Positions 41,778-51,166 of a stretch of DNA of 64,000 bases are shown here, piece by piece. Origin of the DNA: Candidatus Woesebacteria bacterium. Its GTDB lineage: Bacteria > Patescibacteriota > Microgenomatia > UBA1406 > GWC2-37-13. The notes beneath the pieces were generated by a model, which saw only the letters and a program-made list of their open reading frames with translations, searched no databases and was not told where the DNA came from. The position numbers and the translations under genes are program-made. Within the stretch, counting starts at the first letter, position 1. Every line of letters begins with the position of its first letter. The DNA lies in contig JAGQLS010000002.1 of the NCBI GenBank assembly GCA_020429045.1, positions 1 to 64,000 of the forward strand, given 5' to 3'.

Positions 41778-44660
41778 ATGATACGTATGCGTAGCACATT
41801 CGTTCAATTCATCTGTTTTTTATGTTTTTTCTTTCTCATACCTTCGTTTGTCAACGCTGCGACGATCTATGTCGATAGTTCAACAGGAAACGACAGCACC
41901 GGTGATGGCTCATCGGGCACACCATACAAAACATTTCATAAGGGCTATACTTCATCAAGCGCTGGTGACACAATCGACCTTACTGGTACTTTCACCTGGG
42001 CCGATGCTGACGAAACCGGCGATACTTCGACAAGCGGTTATACTATCGGGAAAAACTTGACTATCCAAGGTCAAACGGCAGATACAACGATTTTGCAGGC
42101 TGCAAGCTCAGACAACACAGCAGACAGAAGAATCTTTAGCATCTCATCTGGTGTTACCGCAACCATCAACGATCTCACGATGCGCTATGGAAAAGTAACA
42201 GGGTCAACCGACGAAGGAGGTGCAGTTTATAATCTGGGAACCGTGACCGCCAATCGTGTTTCGGTTTATAATAACCGCGTACCATCGGGTTACGGCGGTG
42301 GAGGATTTGCAAACCGCGACACCATGACGATAAACGATAGTACGATTTATGACAACGTGGTGAATTACATGGGCGGTGGCGTGCTTAACAGTTATTACGT
42401 GGTCGACGGAGGATATTTGACCATCACAAACTCGACTATTTTTAGCAATGACGTAACCGCCGTCACTGCTTATACCGAAGGAGGCGGTGTACATTTTCGT
42501 CAAGGAAATGGAACAATCACCAATAGCACAATTGCTTACAATAGCGCTTGTGGCGTAGGTGGTGTCGGCATGGATGATAATACCGGCACCGTGATAATAA
42601 AAAATTCTATCCTTGTGAGTAACGTACAAATAGTCCATGCATATTGTAGCAACGGAGTATACCCAAAAGACTTTGGATACCGGCAAAGTGGCTACGGCAA
42701 CGTGACAGACAATGGATACAATATTGTCGGCGCAACTCAACACTATACATTTACAGGCACCGGCGATTGGACCGACGCCAATCGCGATGGTACATTTGTG
42801 TTACAGACTGTTGGTACAACAGGCTCACTGTATCTTAACTCTTCACTTGCCGACAATGGTTCTATCAACAAAACCCAAACCCTTGCCCTCACCGACGAGA
42901 GCAGTATCGCAGTTGACAACGGCGCAACCGGTACGAATGGTTCAGTTTCGGTTCCGACGCTTGATCAGCGGGGACTTGCGAGAGTCAGTGATACCGATAT
43001 CGGCGCGTACGAGTATGGTGCAACCGCCGATTCAACCCCACCGACGATTTCCACACTTTCTCCTACCGATGGTGAAACGGCAATAGCCGTAGATGCAAAC
43101 CTTGTCGTGACCTTTGACGAGGCAGTTGCGGTGCAAAGCGGCAATCTAACCATTTTTACTGCAAGCGACGATGCCCAAGTCGAGGCCATCGACGTCACGA
43201 GCGGACAGGTTACCGGCACAGGCTCAACCACGATCACCATCAACCCGTCTTCTGATCTGACAGCAGAAACAGCCTATTATGTTAAAATCGACGCCACAGC
43301 ATTTGACGACACTGCAGGCAATAGTTTTGCTGGAATATCAGATACAACAACATGGAACTTCACCACGGTCGATGTGACCGCACCGACAATATCTTCGGTT
43401 TCAAGCATGCCGAGCTCTACTTCAGCGGTTATAACTTGGACAACAAACGAGAGTGCTTCTTCCCAGGTTCAGTATGGCTTAGTCACAAGTTATGGCTATC
43501 AGACCACAGAAGCAGATACATCGCCTCGTGTTACGAGCCATAGTGTAACGGTCAGTTCACTTCTTGCGTGCAGACGTTATTACTACCGCGTGAAGTCGAC
43601 TGACGCGGAATCAAATCAAGCAAGCTCTTCACAATCAACTTTCACGACAACCGGCTGCGATGTTGCGCCGATCCAAAACGGTTCCGAACAAAATATTACG
43701 CGAGTATCCGGAGGAGAATTTCAATTAACAAACAGTAACTCAGTAGCGAAGTTAACTGTCCCAACAGGTTTTGCAAGCGAAGATGCCGACTTTCAAATTA
43801 ACAAATTGAGCACCACTGGTTTACCCGCTGCCCCATCGGGCACCGCGCTTGTTGATAGTAACGTGTTTGATTTGTCCGCCGTCACTTCAAGTAACACCGA
43901 CCTCACGAGTTTCCTAAAATCATTGACGTTCACTGTAACGTATGGTTCAGATACAGAAACTTCTTTTCAGGAAAGTACACTCGATGTCTACAAGTACAAT
44001 ACGGGTATTGCAGCATGGGAAAAGAAAAACTGCACGCTCGATGTTGCGACCAACTCATTGACATGCTCATTGACATCGTTTTCAACCTATGCTGTATACG
44101 GAGATCCGGTGAGCAGCTCTTCTTCGAGTGGAAGCTCAAGCGGTTCGTCAAGTAGCCCAACCATCGGTTGTTCCGATCTTGCGCCGCCGATCATTCCCGA
44201 TTTGTTTCAAATTGATACCACGCAAACAACCGCAACTGTCTATTTTTCTCCATCGACGAATATGGATTGGTATTTCATCAGTTTTTCTACGCAAACACAC
44301 GCCGAGGAGCATGGAGCTTTTGTTAAACTTGGGCACGATGGTGTACAGAATTTCACGGTGACCTATTTGAGCCCTGGCACCCAGTATTTTTTTAAAGTAC
44401 GCGCCCAGCAAGGATGTATGCCAGGTGTATGGTCGCAGATTATTCCCGCAACTACAAAACCGTTGCAGCCGACAGTTACTGTGACCGCAACGCCACAACC
44501 TATCATCAAAGGCGAACACGATACAAAACATGAGAAACCAGAGCAAAAAATAGAAGTGAAAAAGGAACCAAGGGTTATTATCATAACCCCAACACCGCAA
44601 CCGACAACATTGCAATCGTTTTTTGAGAAAGCACTCTATTATATTTTGATGAAGGAATGA
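41778..44660 (+). CDS. Large secreted beta-helix surface protein with Ig-like and fibronectin-like domains
   Basis: 960 residues. A signal peptide (FVQFICFLCFFFLIPSFVNA) is followed by a right-handed parallel beta-helix domain (about 25-410) with repeated short turns such as NSTIFSNDV and NSTIAYNSA. Next come an SbsA-type Ig domain (TISTLSPTDGETAIAVDANL, about 420-520), a fibronectin III-like domain (ISSVSSMPSSTSAVITW, about 525-620), a further beta region, a Ser-rich linker (SSSSSGSSSGSSSS), another fibronectin III-like domain and a charged C-terminal part. It is probably an adhesin or polysaccharide-binding surface protein. The stop overlaps the next gene by 4 bases. Confidence 0.82.
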   Translation: MIRMRSTFVQFICFLCFFFLIPSFVNAATIYVDSSTGNDSTGDGSSGTPYKTFHKGYTSSSAGDTIDLTGTFTWADADETGDTSTSGYTIGKNLTIQGQTADTTILQAASSDNTADRRIFSISSGVTATINDLTMRYGKVTGSTDEGGAVYNLGTVTANRVSVYNNRVPSGYGGGGFANRDTMTINDSTIYDNVVNYMGGGVLNSYYVVDGGYLTITNSTIFSNDVTAVTAYTEGGGVHFRQGNGTITNSTIAYNSACGVGGVGMDDNTGTVIIKNSILVSNVQIVHAYCSNGVYPKDFGYRQSGYGNVTDNGYNIVGATQHYTFTGTGDWTDANRDGTFVLQTVGTTGSLYLNSSLADNGSINKTQTLALTDESSIAVDNGATGTNGSVSVPTLDQRGLARVSDTDIGAYEYGATADSTPPTISTLSPTDGETAIAVDANLVVTFDEAVAVQSGNLTIFTASDDAQVEAIDVTSGQVTGTGSTTITINPSSDLTAETAYYVKIDATAFDDTAGNSFAGISDTTTWNFTTVDVTAPTISSVSSMPSSTSAVITWTTNESASSQVQYGLVTSYGYQTTEADTSPRVTSHSVTVSSLLACRRYYYRVKSTDAESNQASSSQSTFTTTGCDVAPIQNGSEQNITRVSGGEFQLTNSNSVAKLTVPTGFASEDADFQINKLSTTGLPAAPSGTALVDSNVFDLSAVTSSNTDLTSFLKSLTFTVTYGSDTETSFQESTLDVYKYNTGIAAWEKKNCTLDVATNSLTCSLTSFSTYAVYGDPVSSSSSSGSSSGSSSSPTIGCSDLAPPIIPDLFQIDTTQTTATVYFSPSTNMDWYFISFSTQTHAEEHGAFVKLGHDGVQNFTVTYLSPGTQYFFKVRAQQGCMPGVWSQIIPATTKPLQPTVTVTATPQPIIKGEHDTKHEKPEQKIEVKKEPRVIIITPTPQPTTLQSFFEKALYYILMKE

Positions 44661-46105
44661 GTATCCCAAACAAATGTATGAAAAAGAAATATTTAATTTT
44701 TATTTTTCTCTTCATTCTCGTTTTTGCGTTGGCGTTTACAAATAAAATCTCATGGGAGGCAGCCTCACAAAACCCGATAGGAGGGTTTATTACTGAGTTA
44801 TTACACACAAGTAATCCGCAATCAACCATTACATCTTCGTCTTCTGTAAAAATGACACCCATACAACTTTCAAAGGGTACTATTGTGTTTGATTACAAAA
44901 ATATCGTCTACGCAATAGATCACGAAGGAGCTCATTTTGTGGAATTGGCTCAAAATTTTGGAGAGTCAAATATGAAAATAGGCAGATATCACCTCTCGCC
45001 TGATGGTACCAAAGCAGTATACAATTTGTATGAAAACAACAAATCGAGCGATCCACGAAGTGGACTTTGGCTTATTGATCTTACAACGCGCAAGAAAACG
45101 CAGCTTCTTTCAGCAGAATATTTATTTAATTATGGCGTTGATGTTAACTGGTCCCCGACGGGGAAATATCTTTCATTTGCGAACACTGAATATATGCAAG
45201 ACCGTAGTCGTCGTTACAGGGTGAGGATTATAGATGCTGAAACCGGAAAGGAAATATGGGATACGTACAGCGTGAATCAAGATACAGATTGGCAAGATGG
45301 GTACCGCGGCAAAATGTCAAATGTATATTTTTTAACCGATGATAGGATTAGTTATGTTAAAAATGGCAACCTCATTGTAGAAAATATCGATGGCACTGAT
45401 CGCACCGTGTTAGACACAGAAGTTTCGGTAGAGTTTGTGGGCGACCGCGGACCAAACCGTCACGCAATCGTATGGTCGCCTTCGTTGCGGTTTGTAAGAT
45501 ATATCAAATATTATTCGCTTGATAGCAAACGTTTTGGCTTTAGCAGTGGAGAATTTGAAACAGTCATTGACACAAAAACCGGCAAAAAAGATTTTCTGGT
45601 TGGCGCAGCAAAAGATGGGTATACCTTTGCAGAACCAGGATTATTCAAGGAATATGCAAAAGAAATGGGTATTGCAGCAGCCAAACCCTACGTTTACCTT
45701 TATACTGGTGACAAGCTCGGTATCGTGAGTTATGCTGACCTTACCAATGGCAAATTTGTCCTTAATGAGTTTGGGGAGTACTCCAGAAACGAAAATTTTC
45801 TCTACCCTAAGATATTTGTAGATGCATATACTGCATTTGGTTTTTATCAGTATTATGGTTCGGAAGAACATGGCCACTTTATGACATATCCTGTTCTCAT
45901 CGATATGCAAACACCCAAGATGCACAACTGCAATATAGCTTTTGACGACTCGATTTTTAATTATGTCATCAATTTACCTGGCTTTATTGGCATTACAGGT
46001 AGAAGAGAAGAGGAAAATGTTATTCTCAATTTACAAACGTGCATGTTGCAACAAAATCTTCCTCAAGAGTTTATTTACGGAAAAATTGCATATGTTATTA
46101 ATTAG
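44657..46105 (+). CDS. Membrane-anchored TolB-like beta-propeller protein
   Basis: 482 residues (ATG 44657; ATG 44678 is also possible). One N-terminal membrane helix (YLIFIFLFILVFALAF) precedes a beta-propeller with blade motifs such as HLSPDGTKAVYNLYENN, NWSPTGKYLSFANTEY and SGLWLIDLTTRKKTQLL. This is the WD40/TolB pattern. It overlaps the beta-helix gene by 4 bases, so the two surface proteins are co-expressed and may interact outside the cell. The ligand is unknown. Confidence 0.72.
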   Translation: MSIPNKCMKKKYLIFIFLFILVFALAFTNKISWEAASQNPIGGFITELLHTSNPQSTITSSSSVKMTPIQLSKGTIVFDYKNIVYAIDHEGAHFVELAQNFGESNMKIGRYHLSPDGTKAVYNLYENNKSSDPRSGLWLIDLTTRKKTQLLSAEYLFNYGVDVNWSPTGKYLSFANTEYMQDRSRRYRVRIIDAETGKEIWDTYSVNQDTDWQDGYRGKMSNVYFLTDDRISYVKNGNLIVENIDGTDRTVLDTEVSVEFVGDRGPNRHAIVWSPSLRFVRYIKYYSLDSKRFGFSSGEFETVIDTKTGKKDFLVGAAKDGYTFAEPGLFKEYAKEMGIAAAKPYVYLYTGDKLGIVSYADLTNGKFVLNEFGEYSRNENFLYPKIFVDAYTAFGFYQYYGSEEHGHFMTYPVLIDMQTPKMHNCNIAFDDSIFNYVINLPGFIGITGRREEENVILNLQTCMLQQNLPQEFIYGKIAYVIN

Positions 46106-46115
46106 TCGCTATAAT
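46086..46115 (+). promoter_or_regulatory. msrA promoter
   Basis: TTGCAT (46086-46091), an 18-bp spacer and TATAAT (46110-46115), 5 bases before the ATG at 46121. Confidence 0.5.
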
Positions 46116-46120
46116 ATTGC

Positions 46121-46708
46121 ATGAGTAAGCAGCGCCAACCAGCACAAACATCAAGTAGCTTGTATTACGAAACAGCAACATTTGCTGGAGGGTGTTTTTG
46201 GTGTCTCGAGTCCATCGTGCAAGAAACCAAAGGCGTGATAGATGCAGTAGACGGCTATGCGGGCGGTAAAGAAACCCATCCAACCTATGAAGATGTGTAC
46301 TTGGAACGGACTGGACATCGTGAGAGCGTGCAAGTTACTTTCGACTCCAAAGTTATTTCCTATCAAGAGCTTCTTGCTATTTTTTGGCAAAATATCAACC
46401 CAACCGACGCTGGAGGACAATTTTTCGACCGTGGACATTCGTATACCACTGCCATTTTCTATCATAACGCACAACAGAAAAAAATAGCTGAGCAGTCAAA
46501 AAAAGATCTTGAAACATCGGGACGGTTTGACAAACCAATTGTGACCGAAATTTTGCCATACACAACCTTTTACAAAGCTGAAGAGTATCACCAAGATTAT
46601 TACAAAAAAAGCGCTCTGCATTACAATGCATACAAGAAAGCAAGCGGGCGTGAAGCATTTAAAAAACGCATATGGGAGGAAATCAAAAAACGCAACCAAC
46701 ATACGTGA
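46121..46708 (+). CDS. msrA: Peptide methionine-S-sulfoxide reductase MsrA
   Basis: 195 residues. [14 protein letters not shown] holds the catalytic Cys, and [26 protein letters not shown] and EEYHQDYY are family signatures. It reduces the S-epimer of methionine sulfoxide in proteins. The N-terminus has about 15 extra hydrophilic residues and no export signal, so it acts in the cytoplasm. The msrB gene starts inside its 3' end, so both enzymes are made together. Confidence 0.95.
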   Translation: MSKQRQPAQTSSSLYYETATFAGGCFWCLESIVQETKGVIDAVDGYAGGKETHPTYEDVYLERTGHRESVQVTFDSKVISYQELLAIFWQNINPTDAGGQFFDRGHSYTTAIFYHNAQQKKIAEQSKKDLETSGRFDKPIVTEILPYTTFYKAEEYHQDYYKKSALHYNAYKKASGREAFKKRIWEEIKKRNQHT

Positions 46709-47139
46709 AACCCTCAGACGAGGAGCTTCGGGCAAAGCTCACCGACATGCAGTACAACGTGACGCAAAACAATGGCACTGAGCCGCCCTTTCACAACGAA
46801 TATTACGACAACGAGAAGGAAGGTATTTATGTCGACATCGTGTCTGGTGAGCCACTTTTTAGCTCAAAAGATAAATACGACGCTGGGTGCGGGTGGCCAA
46901 GCTTCACCAAGCCGATCGATACAGCGCATATTGTCGAGCGTGCCGATCGCTCGTGGATTATGGAGCGCACAGAAGTACGCAGCAAAATAGCGCATTCTCA
47001 TCTGGGACACGTGTTTGACGATGGGCCGCCGAAACAAGGAGGACTACGTTACTGTGTGAATTCTGCTGCGCTTCGTTTTATTCCCAAAGAAAAACTGGAA
47101 GAAGAGGGATACGGTGCCTATCGTTCGCTGTTTTCATAA
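46672..47139 (+). CDS. msrB: Peptide methionine-R-sulfoxide reductase MsrB
   Basis: 155 residues. [35 protein letters not shown] and the catalytic [11 protein letters not shown] are present. The four-Cys zinc site of many MsrB enzymes is absent, placing it in the zinc-free group; the Cys in GCGWPSF may resolve the sulfenic acid. It overlaps msrA by 37 bases. The first residues (about 1-8) overlap the msrA coding end, and a slightly later start cannot be excluded. Confidence 0.94.
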   Translation: MGGNQKTQPTYVKPSDEELRAKLTDMQYNVTQNNGTEPPFHNEYYDNEKEGIYVDIVSGEPLFSSKDKYDAGCGWPSFTKPIDTAHIVERADRSWIMERTEVRSKIAHSHLGHVFDDGPPKQGGLRYCVNSAALRFIPKEKLEEEGYGAYRSLFS

Positions 47140-47160
47140 CATGCGTTTAGAGATTCTGGG

Positions 47161-47189
47161 TTGACATATCGGCATGTCCTATTTATCAT
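47161..47189 (+). promoter_or_regulatory. Promoter of the iron permease gene
   Basis: TTGACA (47161-47166), a 17-bp spacer and TATCAT (47184-47189), 6 bases before the ATG at 47196; leaderless. Confidence 0.6.
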
Positions 47190-47195
47190 AACACT

Positions 47196-48035
47196 ATGAT
47201 TCCATCGCTTCTTATTACCATTCGCGAAGTTATCGAAGCCGCCCTCATTGTCGCTACCATTCTTGGCATTTTGGTAAAACTCAAACAGCACGCCGCCATC
47301 AAGACAGTATGGTTGGCAACCGGAGCAGCGACGCTTACCAGTATTTTTTTACTGGGTTTCGGAAGTGTTTTCGGATTAAAAATGCAGGAAATCTATTCGG
47401 GCACTGTCGAACAAGCAACAGAAGGAACACTCATGATTGTGTCGGCCCTCTTTATCACGTGGGCCGTTTTTTTTCTGCACAAGCAGTTTGCCCAATATAA
47501 AGTCGGCCTACTTTCAAAAGTGAGAGACACCATTCAAAAGCATTCACAAAATGGATTGTTTATATTGGTATTTACTGCTGTATTTCGTGAAGGATTTGAG
47601 GTCGTTCTTTTTCTCTCGACTGTGTACTTTTCTTCAGATCCGGCAAACATTTTCTTAGGTTTTATCCTTGGCGCAGGTATAGGCCTTGCGGTTTCATTTT
47701 CATTGTTTTCCGCGACCTTGCGACTTCCGGTATATCAAGCTTTCCGTACAACAAGCATTCTGCTCATTTTGTTTGCGGCAGGGCTCCTTGCACGTGGCAT
47801 CCATGAATTTGCAGAAGTCGGGTTGGTGCCAGAAATCGGATCCGTGCACCTTTCGTTTTTACCAAAAGGCGCAAGCTTTGCCGGAGAAATAACCAAAGCC
47901 CTTTTCGGGCTAACACAACATATGGACTACGTGCAGTTATCGGCATACATCGCTTATATTCTCGTTATGGTTTGGTACGTTTTTATGAAAGAGAGGCTTT
48001 CCTTTTCCTCAACAGAGGCTAAGCACTCTTCATAA
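47196..48035 (+). CDS. FTR1-family high-affinity iron permease
   Basis: 279 residues with seven hydrophobic segments. Two REXXE iron-binding motifs are present: REVIE at residues 10-14 and REGFE near 131. This is the layout of FTR1/EfeU permeases, which import iron after redox conversion. A membrane-anchored cytochrome b5 gene follows within 25 bases, which could supply or accept the electron. Other EfeUOB parts (EfeO, EfeB) are missing. Confidence 0.88.
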   Translation: MIPSLLITIREVIEAALIVATILGILVKLKQHAAIKTVWLATGAATLTSIFLLGFGSVFGLKMQEIYSGTVEQATEGTLMIVSALFITWAVFFLHKQFAQYKVGLLSKVRDTIQKHSQNGLFILVFTAVFREGFEVVLFLSTVYFSSDPANIFLGFILGAGIGLAVSFSLFSATLRLPVYQAFRTTSILLILFAAGLLARGIHEFAEVGLVPEIGSVHLSFLPKGASFAGEITKALFGLTQHMDYVQLSAYIAYILVMVWYVFMKERLSFSSTEAKHSS

Positions 48036-48058
48036 ACCATTATTATTTGTTGTCGCTT

Positions 48059-48466
48059 ATGAACAAATACATTATCGTTGTCCTTGTCGTTATTATTATT
48101 GCTATTGGTGCTTATGCTTTTTTAAGCTCAAGTTCAGGAGCACCTGCGCCGACGAGCATAACAATGAACGGTGTCCCAACAGTAGCTCAAAACGCCTCTC
48201 AAAATAGTGACGCAAGTTATACACTATCTCAAGTTGCCCAGCACAACTCAGCAAACGATTGTTGGTTTGTGATAAGCGGGAAAGTGTACGACGTGACGAG
48301 CTATATTGCACAAGGCATGCATCCTGGAGGGCCATCTATACTCGAAGGGTGCGGCACAGATGCGACCGCCATGTTTGAAGGACAAGCTGGTCCAAGAGGA
48401 GAACCACATTCACAACAAGCCCACGCCGAGTTGGTCAACTTTGAAGTAGGGACATTGATGCAATAA
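48059..48466 (+). CDS. Membrane-anchored cytochrome b5-like heme protein (second copy)
   Basis: 135 residues from ATG 48059. A membrane helix (YIIVVLVVIIIAIGAYAFL) and a Ser/Ala/Thr-rich spacer precede the cytochrome b5 domain: YTLSQVAQHNSANDCWFVIS, KVYDVTSYI and the heme motif MHPGGPSILEGCGTDA, with the second His near EPHSQQAH. It is paralogous to 27831-28232, with the same Cys pair around the heme. Directly downstream of FTR1, it probably takes part in iron redox chemistry at the outer membrane face. Confidence 0.86.
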   Translation: MNKYIIVVLVVIIIAIGAYAFLSSSSGAPAPTSITMNGVPTVAQNASQNSDASYTLSQVAQHNSANDCWFVISGKVYDVTSYIAQGMHPGGPSILEGCGTDATAMFEGQAGPRGEPHSQQAHAELVNFEVGTLMQ

Positions 48467-48527
48467 ATTCGTTCTGGTTTAGTGAGCTTAATTGGCACCA
48501 AAACATATCATACAAGCGCCGAAAGTA

Positions 48528-49349
48528 TTAGTGTGTAGATTGTATCGTTTGACAGGCTTGCGTGCCAGCCTTTTCTATTTTTTGTTCAGTTTCGTGTGAG
48601 TGCCCAGCTTGTAAGATGATACAAAACATTAAAATTACACCAAAAAGAAAGGAGAATGCTTGGCGAATGCTTTCGTGTTTTTTTGCCTTGTGATGGAGCT
48701 CGGGGATGAGGTCGGCACAGGCTATATATATGAAAATTCCAGCAGAAAAAGCCAGGGTAAATGGGGAAATAGTTTCAAATCGTTCCAGCGCAATAAAGCC
48801 AACCACTCCACCCATGATGGCAGTAAGCGCAGAAATAAAGTTGTAGAGAAGTGCTTTGTTTTTGTCAAAACCCGAATGGATGAGGACAAAATAATCTGCA
48901 ATTTCTTGAGGTAGTTCGTGTGCAGCTATAGCGATTGTCGTTGTTATACCAAGTGGTACGCTCACCAAAAATGTTGCTGCGATAACAAAACCGTCGATAA
49001 AATTGTGAAGCGCGTCGCCAAACAATACGAGAAATGCAGACGGTTTTATCGAATGCGTATCCTCGTGGTGGTGATGGTACCAGAGGAGAAAGCGCTCCAT
49101 GAGAAAAGAAACAATAACCCCGATCAGAGTCATTCCCAATATCATATGGATGTCACTACTTTCGAGCGCTTCGGGTAGCGTTGAAGCAAGGGCCGTTGTC
49201 AACATCACGCCGGCTGCGAAACTCACCAACACATCAAGTGAGTCCAACGTCTTTTTACTGCGGGAGGAAAACAAAATACCAACAAGCGAAATGAAACTTA
49301 TTATAGTGTTTGCCGCGATAGTAAAAAGGATCGGGGTTGTTATTGACAT
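48528..49349 (-). CDS. ZIP-family divalent metal transporter
   Basis: 273 residues with eight hydrophobic segments. The metal-site helices carry GDALHNFIDGFVIA and IAAHELPQEIADY, and a His-rich loop (WYHHHHEDTHS) lies between helices 3 and 4. ZIP proteins bring zinc, iron or manganese into the cytoplasm. It overlaps the end of the fur-type gene by 10 bases and is transcribed with it, so the regulator probably controls metal uptake through this permease. Confidence 0.9.
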   Translation of the reverse strand: MSITTPILFTIAANTIISFISLVGILFSSRSKKTLDSLDVLVSFAAGVMLTTALASTLPEALESSDIHMILGMTLIGVIVSFLMERFLLWYHHHHEDTHSIKPSAFLVLFGDALHNFIDGFVIAATFLVSVPLGITTTIAIAAHELPQEIADYFVLIHSGFDKNKALLYNFISALTAIMGGVVGFIALERFETISPFTLAFSAGIFIYIACADLIPELHHKAKKHESIRQAFSFLFGVILMFCIILQAGHSHETEQKIEKAGTQACQTIQSTH

Positions 49350-49747
49350 TGTTTACATGCGCCATAAAATGTTAACGAATGGTCTTCAATTTTATATGAG
49401 GACCGTTTTTGTGCTTCACTGATGAGCATTTTTTCTTTGTTTAGGCTGACGCCTTCGATTTTACCGCACGAGTTACACACAACATGATGATGATGGTTGC
49501 GGTCCGCTGGTTCATAGTAGGCAACGCCGCCTGCAAGAAACAGTTGTTTCAAGATATGTTTTTTAATGAGAAAATTGATTTCACGATAGACGGTCGATTT
49601 GTTCACTTCCTGGTTGCTTTGTTTAAGAAATGCTATGATATCGAGAGCAGAAAGCGGCATACTATTTTGATCAAACATAAAAAGTATCGCTTTTCTGGCA
49701 TTCGTCATGCGGAAACCTTGTTTTCTGAGCGTTGAGATAGTATGCAT
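49340..49747 (-). CDS. Fur-family metal-responsive regulator
   Basis: 135 residues from ATG 49747, placed behind the promoter; the frame upstream to 49801 would span the -10 element and is rejected. LRKQGFRMTNARKAILFMF and NQEVNKSTVYREINFLIKKH form the winged HTH. HHHHVVCNSCGKIE and the final CKQCQ form the structural zinc sites. This fits Fur/Zur-type regulators. Downstream it overlaps the ZIP gene. A perfect palindrome between -10 and ATG is a likely own operator. Confidence 0.9.
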   Translation of the reverse strand: MHTISTLRKQGFRMTNARKAILFMFDQNSMPLSALDIIAFLKQSNQEVNKSTVYREINFLIKKHILKQLFLAGGVAYYEPADRNHHHHVVCNSCGKIEGVSLNKEKMLISEAQKRSSYKIEDHSLTFYGACKQCQ

Positions 49748-49752
49748 AGTTT

Positions 49753-49802
49753 TTGCAACTGAGTTGCAATAAGTATAATTCTTTATGGAGATCATTGTCA
49801 AG
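49753..49802 (-). promoter_or_regulatory. fur-zip promoter with a 17-bp palindromic operator
   Basis: On the minus strand TTGACA (complement of 49797-49802) is followed, after an 18-bp spacer, by TATACT (complement of 49773-49778). TTGCAACT-G-AGTTGCAA (49753-49769), a perfect palindrome, covers the expected start of transcription. It differs from the GATAAT-type Fur box, so the site may be lineage-specific. Confidence 0.6.
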
Positions 49803-49825
49803 CGTTTTATTATGGCGCGTTGTAT

Positions 49826-50476
49826 CTATGACGACAATTCGATTGCATCATTTGATGAGTAGTGTCCGACAGCTTTTCGGACAAGGCTTTTCATATAGCC
49901 ACCTGTTTCGAGTTTTTCGCCAATGTCCCGTGCAAGCGATCGAATATATACCCCAGACTGGCATACAACGTTCAGTGTAAGAAAAGGATACTCATATTTC
50001 AAAACATCAATCTTCTCAATCACCACACGTTTGGGTTTAAGAGTAAAATTCTCTCCACGTCGCGCACGCTTGTACGCAGGTTCTCCATCAATTTTCACTG
50101 CAGAGTATCGAGGAGGCACCTGCTGTATGTGCCCGACAAATGATTGTACATAACTATCAACGTGTTCTTGCGTCGGCGGTACAGCCTCTGGCACAGGCTT
50201 TATAACCCCTTCACCATCATCGGTTTCTGATATTTTCCCAAGCTCAATCACTGTTATATATGTTTTGCGCGTTCCTTTGAGAATCGTTTGCAGTTTTTTT
50301 GTATATTCTTTGCCAATTGCAATAACCAAGACGCCTTCGGCTAGTGGGTCAAGCGTACCACCATGGCCGATTTTTTCGTGGGGAAACTTCCTTTTGAGCA
50401 AACGAATGACATCGTATGAAGACATACCCTTGGGTTTATAGAATGGATAGATCCCCGTTTCATTTGGTAACCCCAT
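49826..50476 (-). CDS. truB: tRNA pseudouridine-55 synthase TruB
   Basis: 216 residues from ATG 50476. GIYPFYKPKGMSSYDVIRLL, the catalytic segment GHGGTLDPLAEGVLVIAIGK (Asp), KTYITVIELGKISETDD, and later PPRYSAVKIDGEPAYKRAR and SGVYIRSLARDIGE are TruB signatures. It isomerises U55 in the T loop of tRNA. It is shorter than the E. coli enzyme and lacks a PUA domain. The frame is open far upstream, but that part is unrelated. A -10 (TATACT) lies 7 bases before this ATG. A second TruB is at 56642-57490. Confidence 0.93.
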   Translation of the reverse strand: MGLPNETGIYPFYKPKGMSSYDVIRLLKRKFPHEKIGHGGTLDPLAEGVLVIAIGKEYTKKLQTILKGTRKTYITVIELGKISETDDGEGVIKPVPEAVPPTQEHVDSYVQSFVGHIQQVPPRYSAVKIDGEPAYKRARRGENFTLKPKRVVIEKIDVLKYEYPFLTLNVVCQSGVYIRSLARDIGEKLETGGYMKSLVRKAVGHYSSNDAIELSS

Positions 50477-50488
50477 ACTGTATAGTAT

Positions 50489-51145
50489 ATGATAGAAACA
50501 CCTATGCAGCTCCCATTTTTTAACCAACTTTTTACACAAGCAATAAAGCACAAGCGAATCATCATTACTCTTTTTTGGTTTGGTTATGCGGTGATATTTT
50601 TTATGGTGCTGCTTGGCGTGTTTTGGGTTTTGAACAATACACAATTTGGACTCATGAAAATAATGGGTGATAAGGCAGGAGACACTGCCGCTGTACTGTT
50701 TCTGGTTACGATCTCTCCAGGCATTGCCAAACGGCTTGCCATAAAACACAAATCACTTGACCTTGTCATGGTATTTCGTCGCCAGTTTGGCCTTTTGATG
50801 TTTAGTTTTGCCTTTTTGCACTATTCATATGTACGATTTTTACCTATTGCCCTTGGGAAGTATCCGATCCCTCAGGTGGTCCCAACGTTTGAGCTCATGG
50901 GAATTCTCACATTGTACCCTATGGTAGTTTTGGCTTTTACTTCCAACAATTTGAGCGTTAAACACCTCGGCCCCTGGTGGAAACGTATCCACTCGTTTGT
51001 ATATATCGCCGTGTGGCTGCTTTTTTTTCACGTTATGCTCAATAAAATTGGGATTCTTAGTCTGCTACTTGGCGTGTTTGCCGTTTTGGAAGTGTATTCG
51101 TTGTACTATGCCTTTCAAAGCAAACCACGCACTGTTCAACCTTGA
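50489..51145 (+). CDS. Ferric-reductase-like / MsrQ-like heme membrane protein
   Basis: About 218 residues (ATG 50489; ATG 50504 is an alternative) with six hydrophobic segments. RRQFGLLMFSFAFLHYSYVR and LGPWWKRIHSFVYIAVWLLF, then FHVML, carry the paired His typical of ferric-reductase transmembrane heme domains; MsrQ belongs here. It would carry electrons across the membrane by two hemes. MsrP is not seen nearby, but MsrA/MsrB, two cytochrome b5 proteins and an iron permease are. It is divergent from truB with start codons only 12 bases apart. Confidence 0.72.
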   Translation: MIETPMQLPFFNQLFTQAIKHKRIIITLFWFGYAVIFFMVLLGVFWVLNNTQFGLMKIMGDKAGDTAAVLFLVTISPGIAKRLAIKHKSLDLVMVFRRQFGLLMFSFAFLHYSYVRFLPIALGKYPIPQVVPTFELMGILTLYPMVVLAFTSNNLSVKHLGPWWKRIHSFVYIAVWLLFFHVMLNKIGILSLLLGVFAVLEVYSLYYAFQSKPRTVQP

Positions 51146-51166
51146 TAATCGCATTGATTTACAGCC

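Noticed and set aside
49748-49801. Longer N-terminus for the Fur-type protein
   Set aside because: This stretch contains the operator and the -10 element on the same strand; the conserved domain begins after ATG 49747.
50477-50749. Ninety extra N-terminal residues on TruB
   Set aside because: No homology to TruB, and the stretch lies over the 5' coding part of the divergent membrane-protein gene; ATG 50476 has its own -10 element.
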